From NCBI GenBank assembly GCA_012033595.1, contig JAAUQL010000005.1:1-64000 (forward strand): DNA of 64,000 nt, in the 5' to 3' direction. This document shows positions 9,464-18,673 of the stretch, one piece after another. The notes below the pieces were generated by a model. The model did no database searches. It saw nothing but the letters and a program-made list of their open reading frames with translations, and had not been told where the DNA came from. Numbering within the stretch: position 1 is the stretch's first letter; each line of letters starts with the position of its first letter. Both the position numbers and the translations under genes were made by a program. The stretch comes from Cyclobacteriaceae bacterium (lineage in GTDB: Bacteria > Bacteroidota > Bacteroidia > Cytophagales > Cyclobacteriaceae).

Positions 9464-9624
9464 GTGTCGGTATGGGCGAGGCTAAGGTTTTTAGAATATC
9501 CTTTCTTTTTTCCCTTATTCCCAATTGCAGGATGGTGCTTTCGCCAAATAGTAATAGACTGACTGGTTTGGTTTGGAATGCATAATCAATTAGTTTTACC
9601 TCGATTTTTTTTGATTTTGCCTCT

Positions 9625-10560
9625 TTGGAAAAAATAAACCTCATTACCATCACCGGGCCTACGGCATCGGGCAAAACCGGGTTTGCCGCTCACCTTGCTG
9701 ACCGCATCCATGGCGAAATCATCAGTGCAGACTCGCGTCAGGTATATCGAAATATGGATTTGGGCACAGGCAAAGATTATCACGACTATGTGGTAAAGGG
9801 CAGGCAAATCCCCTATCATCTCATCGATATTCGCGATGCCGGCTACAAGTACAATGTGTTTGAGTTCCAGCAAGATTTCAATCGGGTATTTAATGAAATA
9901 AGCAAACGCGGCGTCATGCCCTTGTTGGTGGGGGGCACAGGCATGTACATAGAGGCCGTTACCAAAGGATACAAATTGGTGCCTGTACCTGTAAATGATG
10001 ATTTGCGGGCAGCCTTAGACCAGAAGGAACTGTCAGCTTTGCAAGAGATGCTCGCCAGCATAAACCCCAAACTACATAATACTACCGATACTCAGCACAA
10101 GAAAAGAACAATCAGAGCCATAGAAATAGCCACATTTTACCAGGAAAATCCAATGGTTGAGACCGACATTCCCCAGATCAACCAGCTTGTCTTTGGTGTG
10201 AAGACAGATCGTGGCCTGCGGCGAAAAAGAATAAGCAGGCGACTGGATGAACGGCTAAAATCAGGCATGATTGAGGAGGTAGAACATTTGTTGCAAAAAG
10301 TTGAGCCCAAAGACCTGATCTTCTATGGCCTGGAATATAAATACATTACCCAATACCTGATGGGTGAATTGAGCAAAGAACAAATGCACCAGCAACTGGA
10401 AATAGCCATACACCAGTTTGCCAAGCGACAGATGACGTGGTTTAGGAAAATGGAAAGAGAAGGCACGTGTATCCATTGGATTGATGGCGCCTTGCCGATG
10501 GACGAAAAAGTAGATTATGCTTATTCGATTTTAGACAATTTTAATATTGACACCAATTAA
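9625..10560 (+). CDS. miaA: tRNA dimethylallyltransferase MiaA
   Basis: 311 residues. The P-loop GPTASGKT is at about residues 10-17, followed by ISADSRQVYRNMDLGTGK, YHLIDI and LLVGGTGMYIEA. It transfers a dimethylallyl group to N6 of A37 in tRNAs reading UNN codons. The only start that fits is the TTG at 9625, because the frame has no ATG upstream before a stop. A TTG start or an indel in the T8 run at 9605-9612 could explain this. The gene stands between a CotH-like gene and a lipoprotein gene. Confidence 0.95.
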   Translation: MEKINLITITGPTASGKTGFAAHLADRIHGEIISADSRQVYRNMDLGTGKDYHDYVVKGRQIPYHLIDIRDAGYKYNVFEFQQDFNRVFNEISKRGVMPLLVGGTGMYIEAVTKGYKLVPVPVNDDLRAALDQKELSALQEMLASINPKLHNTTDTQHKKRTIRAIEIATFYQENPMVETDIPQINQLVFGVKTDRGLRRKRISRRLDERLKSGMIEEVEHLLQKVEPKDLIFYGLEYKYITQYLMGELSKEQMHQQLEIAIHQFAKRQMTWFRKMEREGTCIHWIDGALPMDEKVDYAYSILDNFNIDTN

Positions 10561-10659
10561 TTATGACCAGACATAGTGATTTACAACAGAATTATTAATT
10601 TGGTTAAGAATATCACAAATTCAATTTTTATTTACATTAACTAAAAATCAAATCTCGTT

Positions 10660-11409
10660 ATGAAACAATCCATTGTATTACTCTTTGCCGCCATTCTGGT
10701 AGCTTTTTCTTGTGTATCAAAAAAGGAAAATGATCAGGTGGTGATGGAAAATGAAGAACTAAAAGCAGAACTGGCCCGGGCACAACTGGCCGTATCTACC
10801 CTCGAAGAAGTAGGTACCCTGATGGACAGCATCGACAAAGCCCGCAACGCACTCAAGCTCGAACTCGAAGCGGGCACCAACTACGACGACTATCTGCAAA
10901 GGATGAACGACATCAACAACTATGTGAGCGATACCGAAGCTAAAATCGCTTCTCTTGAACAAGAACTCAACAAATCATCATCTAACAACCAGTCATACAT
11001 CAAAACCATCAACAAGCTAAAGGCTGATCTGGCTGACAAATCGAATGAGCTCACCGAACTGCAAACCACTGTAGAAAACTACAAACAGGAAAATACTGAC
11101 CTGCTCAATACCGTCGATCTGAAAACCACACAAATTGCCGATCTGGAAAGCAACATTGCCATGAAAATGGAAGAATTGAACCTGATAGAGAACAGAATAC
11201 AGGAATTGATGAAAAAGTCGCAAATGTCTGAGGCAGATGCCAATTACGCCCTTGGCGAAGCTCTGGAAGAAGCTGCAAAAAGAACCAAACTGGCTCCTAA
11301 AAAGAAAAAGGAAACCTTACAGGAAGCACTCGATTATTACCAAAAATCCCTTGACCTTGGCCGCCAGGATGCTCAGGCCAAAATAGACGAACTGAAAGAG
11401 AAAGTTTAG
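10660..11409 (+). CDS. Coiled-coil lipoprotein of unknown function
   Basis: 249 residues. A lipoprotein signal peptide ends at FSCVSKKEN (lipobox Cys about residue 18), followed by almost continuous heptad-rich coiled coil (about 28-190) and a C-terminal segment (EALDYYQKSLDLGRQDAQAK) resembling one TPR-like helix pair. It is probably anchored in a membrane facing the periplasm. No enzymatic motif is seen. A strong terminator follows 24 bases after the stop, so it is probably transcribed alone. Confidence 0.75.
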   Translation: MKQSIVLLFAAILVAFSCVSKKENDQVVMENEELKAELARAQLAVSTLEEVGTLMDSIDKARNALKLELEAGTNYDDYLQRMNDINNYVSDTEAKIASLEQELNKSSSNNQSYIKTINKLKADLADKSNELTELQTTVENYKQENTDLLNTVDLKTTQIADLESNIAMKMEELNLIENRIQELMKKSQMSEADANYALGEALEEAAKRTKLAPKKKKETLQEALDYYQKSLDLGRQDAQAKIDELKEKV

Positions 11410-11432
11410 TTTCCTTGCTATGATATCAGGCG

Positions 11433-11476
11433 TATTTGCCATAGGTTCCCGGTGGGCCTATGGCAAATATTTTTTT
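11433..11476 (+). terminator. Rho-independent terminator after the coiled-coil lipoprotein gene
   Basis: Perfect 13-base stem (TATTTGCCATAGG, 11433-11445, paired with 11457-11469), an 11-base loop, then seven T. It lies inside the longest possible LacI reading frame and argues for the downstream LacI start at 11537. Confidence 0.88.
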
Positions 11477-11536
11477 AACCACTTCCTCCAAACAATCATT
11501 TCCCCATTTTTATTAACTGTACACCAGCGCCCCAAG

Positions 11537-12556
11537 ATGCACTCACGACAATATACCATTAAGGACATTGCCAAACGACTAAAAATATCAGCCTCTACAG
11601 TATCGCGTGCCTTGCGCGACCTGCCCGACGTGAAAGCAGATACCATGGCTCAGGTTAAAGCCCTGGCCAAAGAATTGAATTATTTGCCCAATCCAATCGC
11701 CCAAAGCCTGGTAAAAAACCGCTCCTATAATATCGGAGTCATCATTCCGGAGTTTATGATACATTTTTACTCCGATGCACTCAGTGGCATATACAAAGTG
11801 GCCAACAAGGCCGGCTACAATGTGATGGTATGCCAGACAAACGAAAGCTATCGCAACGAGCTCAAGAGCATAAAAAGCCTGGTTTCCAGCCGGGTAGATG
11901 GATTGATCGTTGCTATTTCCAAAGAAACCAATGATTTCGACCACCTCAATTCCCTCAACATCCGCAAGACTCCCCTGGTCGTTTTTAACCGGGTGAGCAA
12001 AGAAATCACGGCAAGCAAGGTAGTGCTCGATGACTTCAAAAGCGGATACAAGGCCACCAGGCACCTGATCGACTGTGGCTGCCGGCATATCGCTCATATA
12101 GCCGGCCCTATGAACCTTCAACTGAGCATAGACCGGATGGAAGGCTTTAAAAAGGCGCTGGAAAAAAGCGGGATTCCATACGAAGAAGAATTGGTGGCTC
12201 CCTGTGATTTTTCCATAGAAGATGGCAAGGAAGCGATGGAGAAAATCTTACAAAGCGGGGAAAAAATAGACGGCGTGTTTTCTGTGTGCGATGCAGCCGC
12301 TTATGGCGCCATGTCGGTACTGAAAAACGCTGGCTACAAAATTCCCGAAGATGTGTCGGTGATCGGCTTTACCAACGAACCCTTTGCCAAACTGATCGAG
12401 CCCAGCCTCTCCACCATCTCCCAGCCGTCGTTTGAAATGGGCGAAATAGCCGCACACCTACTCCTGAAACATATTGAGAATAAGGAAAATTTTGTGCCTG
12501 AAATGCGCATTTTAGAAACAGAACTCATAGAAAGAAATTCAACACGTCGCATTTAG
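11537..12556 (+). CDS. LacI-family transcriptional regulator
   Basis: 339 residues from the ATG at 11537, chosen because the helix-turn-helix begins directly after it (YTIKDIAKRLKISASTVSRALR, about residues 6-27) and an upstream terminator excludes earlier starts. The hinge (ELNYLPNPIAQSL) is followed by a periplasmic-binding-protein-like sensor domain from about residue 60 (NIGVIIPEF, RVDGLIVAIS, DGVFSVCDAAAYGAM, SVIGFTNEP). Such regulators respond to a sugar or sugar phosphate. The downstream AGE epimerase gene, 19 bases away on the same strand, is the obvious candidate target. Confidence 0.92.
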   Translation: MHSRQYTIKDIAKRLKISASTVSRALRDLPDVKADTMAQVKALAKELNYLPNPIAQSLVKNRSYNIGVIIPEFMIHFYSDALSGIYKVANKAGYNVMVCQTNESYRNELKSIKSLVSSRVDGLIVAISKETNDFDHLNSLNIRKTPLVVFNRVSKEITASKVVLDDFKSGYKATRHLIDCGCRHIAHIAGPMNLQLSIDRMEGFKKALEKSGIPYEEELVAPCDFSIEDGKEAMEKILQSGEKIDGVFSVCDAAAYGAMSVLKNAGYKIPEDVSVIGFTNEPFAKLIEPSLSTISQPSFEMGEIAAHLLLKHIENKENFVPEMRILETELIERNSTRRI

Positions 12557-12575
12557 CCCTCAAAATCACCCGGAG

Positions 12576-13942
12576 ATGAAAATAATCATTCGATTTCTTT
12601 TGGTTGCCGCTACCATTGGCTGCCTGTACTTTTGTGCGCACAAAGCCGATAAAACACCGGTAAGTCCGAAAGAAAAGGTAATGCAACTGCTGGAAAAGCA
12701 CACTTTGCAGCTCTGGTACCCCCGTGTCGTTGATACGATTCATGGCGGATATTTTTCCACTTTTGCTTTCGACTGGGCAAAGAGCAACAATCAACAAAAG
12801 TTTATAGTGACACAAGCCAGACATATCTGGACTTTATCCAACGCGCTGGCACATTTTCCCGACAAGCCTAATTACCTGGCTTACGCCAACCATGGGTACT
12901 TATTTTTGAAAAATCATATGTGGGATGGCGAGCGGGGAGGCTTTTTTCAACTTACGGATTCGACCGGAGCTGTACCTCTGTACAAATACAGCAGGGAGAA
13001 AAGGGCTTACGGCAATGCTTTTGCCATTTATGGACTTGCTGCGTATCATCAGATATCCGGCGATACGGGGGCACTCGATTTGGCCGTAAAGGCTTTTCGC
13101 TGGCTCGATGACCATGCGCACGATCCGAAGTCTGGAGGCTACTACCAGTACCTCGACAGCTTGGGACAAGCTATTCCAAGAGCGGCATTGCAAGATGGCT
13201 ACCAGGCCCCCGACAAGATATTGGTGGGCCTAAAGGACTATAACAGTTCTATCCACATCATGGAGGCTTTCACGGTGTTGTACCAGGCGTGGCCGGACGA
13301 TACCTTGCGGCAGCGCTTACAAGAAATGTATCATATCGTCTCAGATACCATGATGGACAACCGCGGATTTTTGAAGATGCACTTTTATCCTGATTGGTCG
13401 CCGGTACCTGACCAGGAATTGATCGACTTAGCGGGCGAAGGAAACTTCAACTCCAACCACATTTCTTTCGGGCATGATGTGGAGACGGCCTTTCTGCTTT
13501 TAGAAACGGCTGCCTCTCTGGGGATAAGCGAGGAAGAAGTGTTGCCTTTGGCCAAAAATTGGTAGATCATGCCCTGCACAATGGATGGGACGATGAGAAA
13601 GGTGGTTTCTATGAGCAAGGCATATACCGGGATGGAAAAATGAAGATATTGGATGATGGAAAAAACTGGTGGGCACAGGCCGAGGGACTTAACAGCCTGT
13701 TGCTGATGAGCTTACACTTCCCAAACGATGCGCACGCGTATTTTGACAAATTCGAGATGCAACTGAACTATATCGATACCTATCTCATCGATCATGAGCA
13801 TGGCGGGTGGTACCCCAATGGTATCGATGCGCGTCCGGAAGCTAAAAAATCCCCAAAAGCCCAGATCTGGAAAGGAAACTATCATACCAGCCGTTCGTTG
13901 ATCAATTGCTATCGGCTGCTGGACAATCGCCAACATCAGTAG
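12576..13942 (+). CDS. AGE-family (cellobiose/mannobiose 2-epimerase-like) sugar epimerase, frameshifted
   Basis: Exported: hydrophobic N-terminus with Cys about residues 16-20. The (alpha/alpha)6-barrel family N-acylglucosamine/cellobiose 2-epimerase is recognisable from QARHIWTLSNAL, EKRAYGNAFAIYGLAAY, NHISFGHDVETAFLLLE and NWWAQAEGLNSLLLM. The catalytic His residues of the family lie in these motifs. It likely interconverts the reducing-end epimers of a mannose- or glucose-containing sugar. The frame breaks at 13554-13558, where a run of five A should be six (AKKLVDHALHNG). Repaired length is 455 residues, normal apart from the leader. A secreted location is unusual for the family. The LacI gene just upstream is its likely regulator. 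Confidence 0.88.
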
Positions 13943-14096
13943 CCCAACTCACCAAGTACAAAAATGCTATGCTGCGGGCGATCAATTTAAACCTTACACG
14001 CCCGGGCGCTGTCTATAGGTACCAATAGCATGGGCACATTGCATCTGCTAAGTAATTTTCATATATTTATTAGCATCCTTTGGTAATCTTACTCAC

Positions 14097-14660
14097 ATGA
14101 AATATGTAACAACGCTACTCACTATTCTTATTTTCCTCATTTCATCCCCTGGTTTCGCACAGGTTTCTCCATCGCATATAGCCAAAATTGGCTATGCCTC
14201 CGATTTTATGCCTTTTCAGGAAGATGGTCATTTTTCCATTCATTTAGATCTGGAAAATTCGACAAGAAACAATTTTGTGACCAATGAGTTTGGTCTGGGA
14301 TTTATGCGCAATGGCAGCGATCTGTACTATGCCAAATTCGACTACAAGTTTTATCCGATTTCTGCTTTGTTGCGCAATTTCAAATATCAGATATTTTACT
14401 TCGGCCTTGGTCCTGGTTTCTACTATGAAGATGTGGCTAATGCCAACGACAAGATTGGCTTGGGCGTTTTTACCACGGGGGGGATACAATTCTTACTCAA
14501 CAACCGTATTTCCATGGCTTTCGAAGTGGAAATGGATTTTGTCAGCAATCTGGCTACCGAGACCGGCGCCCAAGCCGATCGCACCAACAGGTATTTCAGC
14601 AATTCGGTGAAAGTGGGCTATGTGTTTAACAGAAAATCCAAAGCCTTGAGCGTGCCATAA
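14097..14660 (+). CDS. Small outer-membrane beta-barrel protein
   Basis: 187 residues with a Sec signal peptide (cleavage after SPGFAQ, about residue 21), then alternating hydrophobic/polar strands with many Gly and aromatic residues (KYQIFYFGLGPGFYYED, FTTGGIQFLLNNR). The C-terminus resembles barrel ends (VKVGYVFNRKS). It is probably an eight-stranded OmpW/OmpA-like barrel of unknown role. It is convergent with the GH97 gene and separated from it by a long perfect hairpin. Confidence 0.7.
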   Translation: MKYVTTLLTILIFLISSPGFAQVSPSHIAKIGYASDFMPFQEDGHFSIHLDLENSTRNNFVTNEFGLGFMRNGSDLYYAKFDYKFYPISALLRNFKYQIFYFGLGPGFYYEDVANANDKIGLGVFTTGGIQFLLNNRISMAFEVEMDFVSNLATETGAQADRTNRYFSNSVKVGYVFNRKSKALSVP

Positions 14661-14776
14661 ATACCGGCATGTATCTGCAAAACTTCCGATTGGAGGGCTT
14701 GATGCTAAGTTATATGTGTGTTTTTTATCTCATCCTCATATGCTTATATTAACTACTTGGCGCATGTTGAGAAATG

Positions 14777-14834
14777 AATAAGGATGCTATTTTGTGGCGC
14801 TACTCCATTGCTGCCACAAAATAGCATCCTTATT
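14777..14834. terminator. Perfect 22-bp hairpin between convergent genes (bidirectional terminator)
   Basis: The arms 14777-14798 (AATAAGGATGCTATTTTGTGGC) and 14813-14834 are perfect reverse complements with a 14-base loop. It sits between the beta-barrel gene and the GH97 gene, 17 bases from the latter's stop. T-rich tracts follow the stem on both strands, which fits a terminator for both genes. The stem is longer than most, so a fossil inverted-repeat element is the alternative. Confidence 0.8.
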
Positions 14835-14850
14835 TTCAATGCGTGTTGCC

Positions 14851-16827
14851 TTACCGTGCGGTCAGCTTAATTACGAATCCACCACCGGGCGCCAGATGAA
14901 ATGTTTCTTTGGAACCTGCTGCTATGGTTTTTTCGATTTTTTTGTAATCGTTGCCTATACGGTCGGCATTGATGCCGTCCCGGAATATTTTCGCATTGAA
15001 TTGTCCCTGGCCGAGGAAAGCGAAATCTACCTGCAAGTCGCGCGGATCCCAGTCGGTCATGCCGGCCACGTACCATGTTTCACCAGACCGTCGGGCAATA
15101 ACGGCATAGTCGCCGATTTTGCCATCGAGGGCCACGGTCTCGTCCCAGGTGGTGGGCACGTCTTTGAGAAACTCAAGTATTACCGGCTCGGCACGATAGG
15201 CCGTAGGTGCATCGGAAAGCATTTGTAAGGGGGCTTCATATACCACAAACATAGCCAATTGCTGGCAGCGCGTTCCCTGGCTCATAGGCCGATCGAAGAA
15301 AACCCCGAAATTGGCCTTTTGTGCGTTGGTCATAGCGCCCGGAGTGTAGTCTAGCGGACCCACGGCCATTCTGATAAAGGGGATGGTAACGGCATGTTCT
15401 GGGGTGGTGCCATAAGGCTTGGAAAATTTGTTGTATTCCAGGCCTCGAACCGACTCGCGGTTGATCACATTGGGGTATTTTCGGTGCAGACCAGATGGCT
15501 TGTAGGCACCGTGGTAGTTGACCAACAATTGGTTTTCGGCAGCAGCTTTGGCAATGCGGTGATAGTAATCGACCATTACCTGGTCGTCGCGATCCATAAA
15601 GTCAATTTTCAATCCTGCAATGCCCATTTCTTTGAACATGGCCATGGCTTCATCGAGCTTTTCATCCAATGGGTAATGCACGCACCAAAGAATGATACCT
15701 ACACCTTTGCTATGGGCATACTCAACAATTTCCTTCAGGTCGATCTGATCATCAAGCTTCATCAGGTCGTATTGATCCGACCATCCTTCGTCGAGATTTA
15801 CATATTCAAGGCCGTTTTCGGCGGCAAAGTCGATATAGTATTTGTACGATTCGGTATTGATGCCGGAGCGGAAATCAACACCCAGAAGGTTGATGGCGCA
15901 CCACCAGTCCCAGGCTACTTTGCCGGGCCTTACCCATGAAAAATCAATGCCGGGGGCTGGTGCATCACTCAATTTATAGACCAGGTCGGTGTCGAGCAAT
16001 TGTATGTCGTTGGTGGCGATTTTTACAAACCTCCAGGGAAAGGTACGCTGACCTTGTGTTTTGGCAATATAGTTGGCACGCTCCTGCACGATCAGGTTAA
16101 ATTTCATGTGACCTCCCGGTGTCCATTTGGTGGGCACACGTGGAAAAGTGGCCTTTAATCCATTGGCTGTTTCCGTGTTTTTTATTAAATGAATACCAGC
16201 ATAGTCATCGAGATCAGATTCGGAAATCAACATGCTGAAGTCCTGGTGTTTTACCAAAACAGGTAGCATGATAAGTGAATCTGGCAATTGAGAGATTTTT
16301 CTTTCGGTATAAAAATTTTCGTACGAATGTTCAAAGCTATTGTTGGAAGATAAGGACGACCATACGGTATAATCGCCGGCAAAATTGAACGTGGCTTCTT
16401 CATCTTGTACGATCACCTCGCCCTTTTTATTCAAAGCGAAACGGTAGGCAAAACCTTCGTCGTACATTCTTACTATCATGGCGTAGTCCCCTTTGAAATT
16501 GATGGTGAGCTCGCTGTACTGATCCTTTATCGCCTTTCTTTTGCCATACAGGGGTGCTATGGTTTCGTCTACATTTTTGATGCTATTTTTTCGGGCTACC
16601 GGGTTTTTGCCCAGCACGGTACCATCGTTGAGTGTCATGCTCACGGGCGATGGAGCCATGATCTGCCTGCCCTGGTAACTTAGCGAATATTGTATTTTAT
16701 CCTTTAGTTCGATGTTGGCCACGAGCTTTCCGTCCGGTGATTTGACGGTGTAGCTGCCGGGCGCCACAGCAAATACCTGAACGGTAAGGCACAATGAAAC
16801 AAGCAAAATTAAAGTTCGGTTTTTCAT
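14851..16827 (-). CDS. Glycoside hydrolase family 97 enzyme
   Basis: 658 residues: signal peptide (cleavage near QVFAV), N-terminal beta-super-sandwich (about 25-290), then a (beta/alpha)8 barrel (about 300-560) and a C-terminal beta domain. GH97 marks include FSWVRPGKVAWDWWCAIN, EYVNLDEGWSD, GLKIDFMDRDDQ, LVNYHGAYKPSGLHRKYPN and VGPLDYTPGAM. GH97 enzymes are calcium-dependent alpha-glucosidases (inverting) or alpha-galactosidases (retaining). The Asp in KIDFMD (residue 409) sits where retaining members carry their nucleophile, so alpha-galactosidase-like activity is more likely than SusB-type. That last step is inference from family knowledge. No susC/susD pair adjoins it. Confidence 0.92.
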   Translation of the reverse strand: MKNRTLILLVSLCLTVQVFAVAPGSYTVKSPDGKLVANIELKDKIQYSLSYQGRQIMAPSPVSMTLNDGTVLGKNPVARKNSIKNVDETIAPLYGKRKAIKDQYSELTINFKGDYAMIVRMYDEGFAYRFALNKKGEVIVQDEEATFNFAGDYTVWSSLSSNNSFEHSYENFYTERKISQLPDSLIMLPVLVKHQDFSMLISESDLDDYAGIHLIKNTETANGLKATFPRVPTKWTPGGHMKFNLIVQERANYIAKTQGQRTFPWRFVKIATNDIQLLDTDLVYKLSDAPAPGIDFSWVRPGKVAWDWWCAINLLGVDFRSGINTESYKYYIDFAAENGLEYVNLDEGWSDQYDLMKLDDQIDLKEIVEYAHSKGVGIILWCVHYPLDEKLDEAMAMFKEMGIAGLKIDFMDRDDQVMVDYYHRIAKAAAENQLLVNYHGAYKPSGLHRKYPNVINRESVRGLEYNKFSKPYGTTPEHAVTIPFIRMAVGPLDYTPGAMTNAQKANFGVFFDRPMSQGTRCQQLAMFVVYEAPLQMLSDAPTAYRAEPVILEFLKDVPTTWDETVALDGKIGDYAVIARRSGETWYVAGMTDWDPRDLQVDFAFLGQGQFNAKIFRDGINADRIGNDYKKIEKTIAAGSKETFHLAPGGGFVIKLTAR

Positions 16828-16975
16828 AATGTTTGAGATTTATAAAAATGGAAAATGAAAAAGTTAGTGTTTTATAGATAGACTTGCATCTAAAGATTTT
16901 CCCCTAAATTACTCCATTTGTGATTTTCCTGAAAGCGAATGAAAATTGATATTCGTGGCGCATGCGATGAATGCT

Positions 16976-17004
16976 AAAAAAAAAGGCCCGGATGCCTCCG
17001 GGCC
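16976..17004 (-). terminator. Rho-independent terminator of the fecR gene
   Basis: Stem GGCCCGGA (16985-16992) / TCCGGGCC (16997-17004) with a TGCC loop. Read on the minus strand it is followed by a run of nine T. It lies 60 bases after the stop of the FecR-like gene. Confidence 0.88.
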
Positions 17005-17064
17005 TAGTTCTACCTAATTAAATTACTGCGTATTTATTGTTTTTTGTTTCCTTTCGTCTTGAGT

Positions 17065-17871
17065 TTACAACATCACTATTTGTGGAGTGGCCTTGTCTTT
17101 CATGCTCTGCACTTTGTCGTGGTACTCACAGTCGGTGATCTGGCCAATGAGGTACTGCTGCTTGGCTTTGTTAAATGAAAACCGCTCACAGCTTTTTACG
17201 GCCACTTTGTTGCTTTCGCTATTCATCCGGTCGTTTTGTGCTATTTCTATTTGTCCCGATGCCAGGGTAACGTTAATCTCATTACTTTCTTTAAATGCCG
17301 AAATACTGAATTCCCTACCTCTGCAAATGGAGGTGATATTGTCCGATACCACCACAAATGGCCGGGTGTTTTGCTGATCTGTTTCAAAAGCTGCTTCCCC
17401 TTCCAAATGGACAACCCGGTATTTGGCGTTGAAGTTTTCGTAATAACTTAGGGTACTATGTGCTGCCAGGGTCACCCGGGTGCCATCTTTCAGCATCACA
17501 ATGGCGGGTTGGTCATTATCATTTACCTTGGTGATCATGGCTGGCGAGCCGTCTTGCACTGGCAATGACTGGTGGTCGGGCCTGAAGGCAAACCAAACCC
17601 CGGTGACGATGAGCACCGTAGCAGCCACCTTTATCCACCAATGGCTATGCAGCACTTTTACCTTGTTTTTGGCCGGCTTCATTTTGGCTTCTAATTCCTG
17701 CCAATGCTTTTCTGACCAGGTAAGCGCGCCGTTGGGTTCAAATTGCTGCCAATCTTGTTCAATGTATTTCAACACCTCAGCTTCATTGTTTTGCACCAGT
17801 TCACGGAGTGCTTTCAGCGCTTCACGGTTTAGCCTGTTATGGAGAAATCGATGTACAAGGGAATTTTTCAC
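17065..17871 (-). CDS. FecR-domain anti-sigma factor, orphan
   Basis: 268 residues. The cytoplasmic N-terminal part (about 1-80) is followed by one membrane helix (VAATVLIVTGVWFAF, about 87-101). The periplasmic FecR domain (about 125-215) has VMLKDGTRVTLAAHSTLSY, RVVHLEGEAAFE and FVVVSDN. FecR proteins receive a signal from a TonB-dependent transducer and control an ECF sigma factor. Here neither a sigma factor nor a SusC-like transducer lies next to it, which is unusual because the trio is normally contiguous. The C-terminal STN-interaction region is also short. Its partner must be elsewhere, or the system is decayed. Confidence 0.88.
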   Translation of the reverse strand: MKNSLVHRFLHNRLNREALKALRELVQNNEAEVLKYIEQDWQQFEPNGALTWSEKHWQELEAKMKPAKNKVKVLHSHWWIKVAATVLIVTGVWFAFRPDHQSLPVQDGSPAMITKVNDNDQPAIVMLKDGTRVTLAAHSTLSYYENFNAKYRVVHLEGEAAFETDQQNTRPFVVVSDNITSICRGREFSISAFKESNEINVTLASGQIEIAQNDRMNSESNKVAVKSCERFSFNKAKQQYLIGQITDCEYHDKVQSMKDKATPQIVML

Positions 17872-17999
17872 TTCCTGATTTTTGCTTTCAAAGGACTATA
17901 CACGCCGGTGCTCAGTTACCCCTATTGTGTTGTGCTTTTTTTAAATAGAATTATGATTCCGGGATAAAGCTTGCACTTGAAGCTGTGATTTGAAAAAAT

Positions 18000-18137
18000 A
18001 TTCAATGTCGTTTAATAAAGATTATTCGACCCTATGCAATCCTGGATGGGGTCGAATGTCTATAGAAAACATTCTTTGCTATAGACACAGGACTCCGAAG
18101 GAGTCAAACTCATTTCGCTAATAAAACGACATTGAAT
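18000..18137. repeat. 138-bp fold-back element with nested hairpins (MITE/REP-like)
   Basis: Bounded by perfect 14-base inverted repeats (ATTCAATGTCGTTT at 18000-18013; its complement at 18124-18137). Inside are three more inverted repeats: ATTCGACCC with GGGTCGAAT, GTCTATAG with CTATAGAC, and GACTCC-GAA-GGAGTC. The whole can fold into a multi-branched structure and has no coding capacity. Such short non-coding palindromic units are common dispersed repeats in Bacteroidota. Whether other copies exist cannot be seen from one window. Confidence 0.75.
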
Positions 18138-18229
18138 TATTATTAAACATGATGCGAATCAATCTGTTTCTTGCCTGCCATACTTAGGCTGAAAGGCTCT
18201 GGTTGTTACTTTCTTTTCCATGAAATCAA

Positions 18230-18278
18230 GACAAAACAATGCCTCCGCGTGCTACCCGCGCACCCCCACTGTTTTGTC
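18230..18278. repeat. Second inverted repeat unit next to the fold-back element
   Basis: GACAAAACA (18230-18238) and TGTTTTGTC (18270-18278) flank a GC-rich core. Together with the palindrome GGAAGTAACTTCC near 18305-18317 this makes the gap 17.9-18.34 kb a patchwork of short palindromes with composition unlike the adjoining genes. No gene is seen in it. Confidence 0.4.
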
Positions 18279-18338
18279 AGGCCAGCGCTCGTTGCGATAG
18301 GCACGGAAGTAACTTCCGCGCCAGAAAATGGGGAAAGT

Positions 18339-18515
18339 ATGAATAAGCCTGATAGGTTTACAACGGCTTATATCACCTTCTTTGATATTGAAAGTAAGGA
18401 GGTATTGTGGACAACCAAGACCAAAGGTTTGCCGGGTAGTAAATGGGGATATAAATACTATTGGTTTGAAGGATATGTGGAGTGCTTAAAAGTATTCATG
18501 TCGAAATACTATTGA
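18339..18515 (+). pseudogene. 3' remnant of a small protein gene
   Basis: From the ATG at 18339, 58 codons encode a compact sequence with natural character (TTAYITFFDIESKEVLWTTKTKG, then KYYWFEGYVECLKVFMSKYY). This looks like the C-terminal end of a longer secreted or lipid-anchored protein. Upstream in the same frame the sequence is repeat-derived and not protein-like (back to 18171). I read it as a gene whose 5' part was replaced by repeat DNA. A terminator-like hairpin follows at 18611. No function can be given. Confidence 0.45.
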
Positions 18516-18610
18516 GTTTTTTGCCGAGCTAACTTTACTTATGTTATTGATTTTTAGGCCTTAAGGGCATGGCCCATGCAGTAGAGAATTGATGGACATT
18601 TCAAGTTTTC

Positions 18611-18648
18611 AAAACCCCGGCAGGGTGTAAATCTCTGCCAGGGTTTTT
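18611..18648. terminator. Bidirectional terminator-like hairpin
   Basis: AAAACCC-GGCAG pairs with CTGCC-GGGTTTT (one C/A mismatch, 11-base loop), flanked by A and T tracts on both sides. It ends the minus-strand oxidoreductase gene (stop at 18674) and would also end any plus-strand transcript of the remnant. Confidence 0.7.
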
Positions 18649-18673
18649 GATTAAAAAAAACAAAATTTCAACG

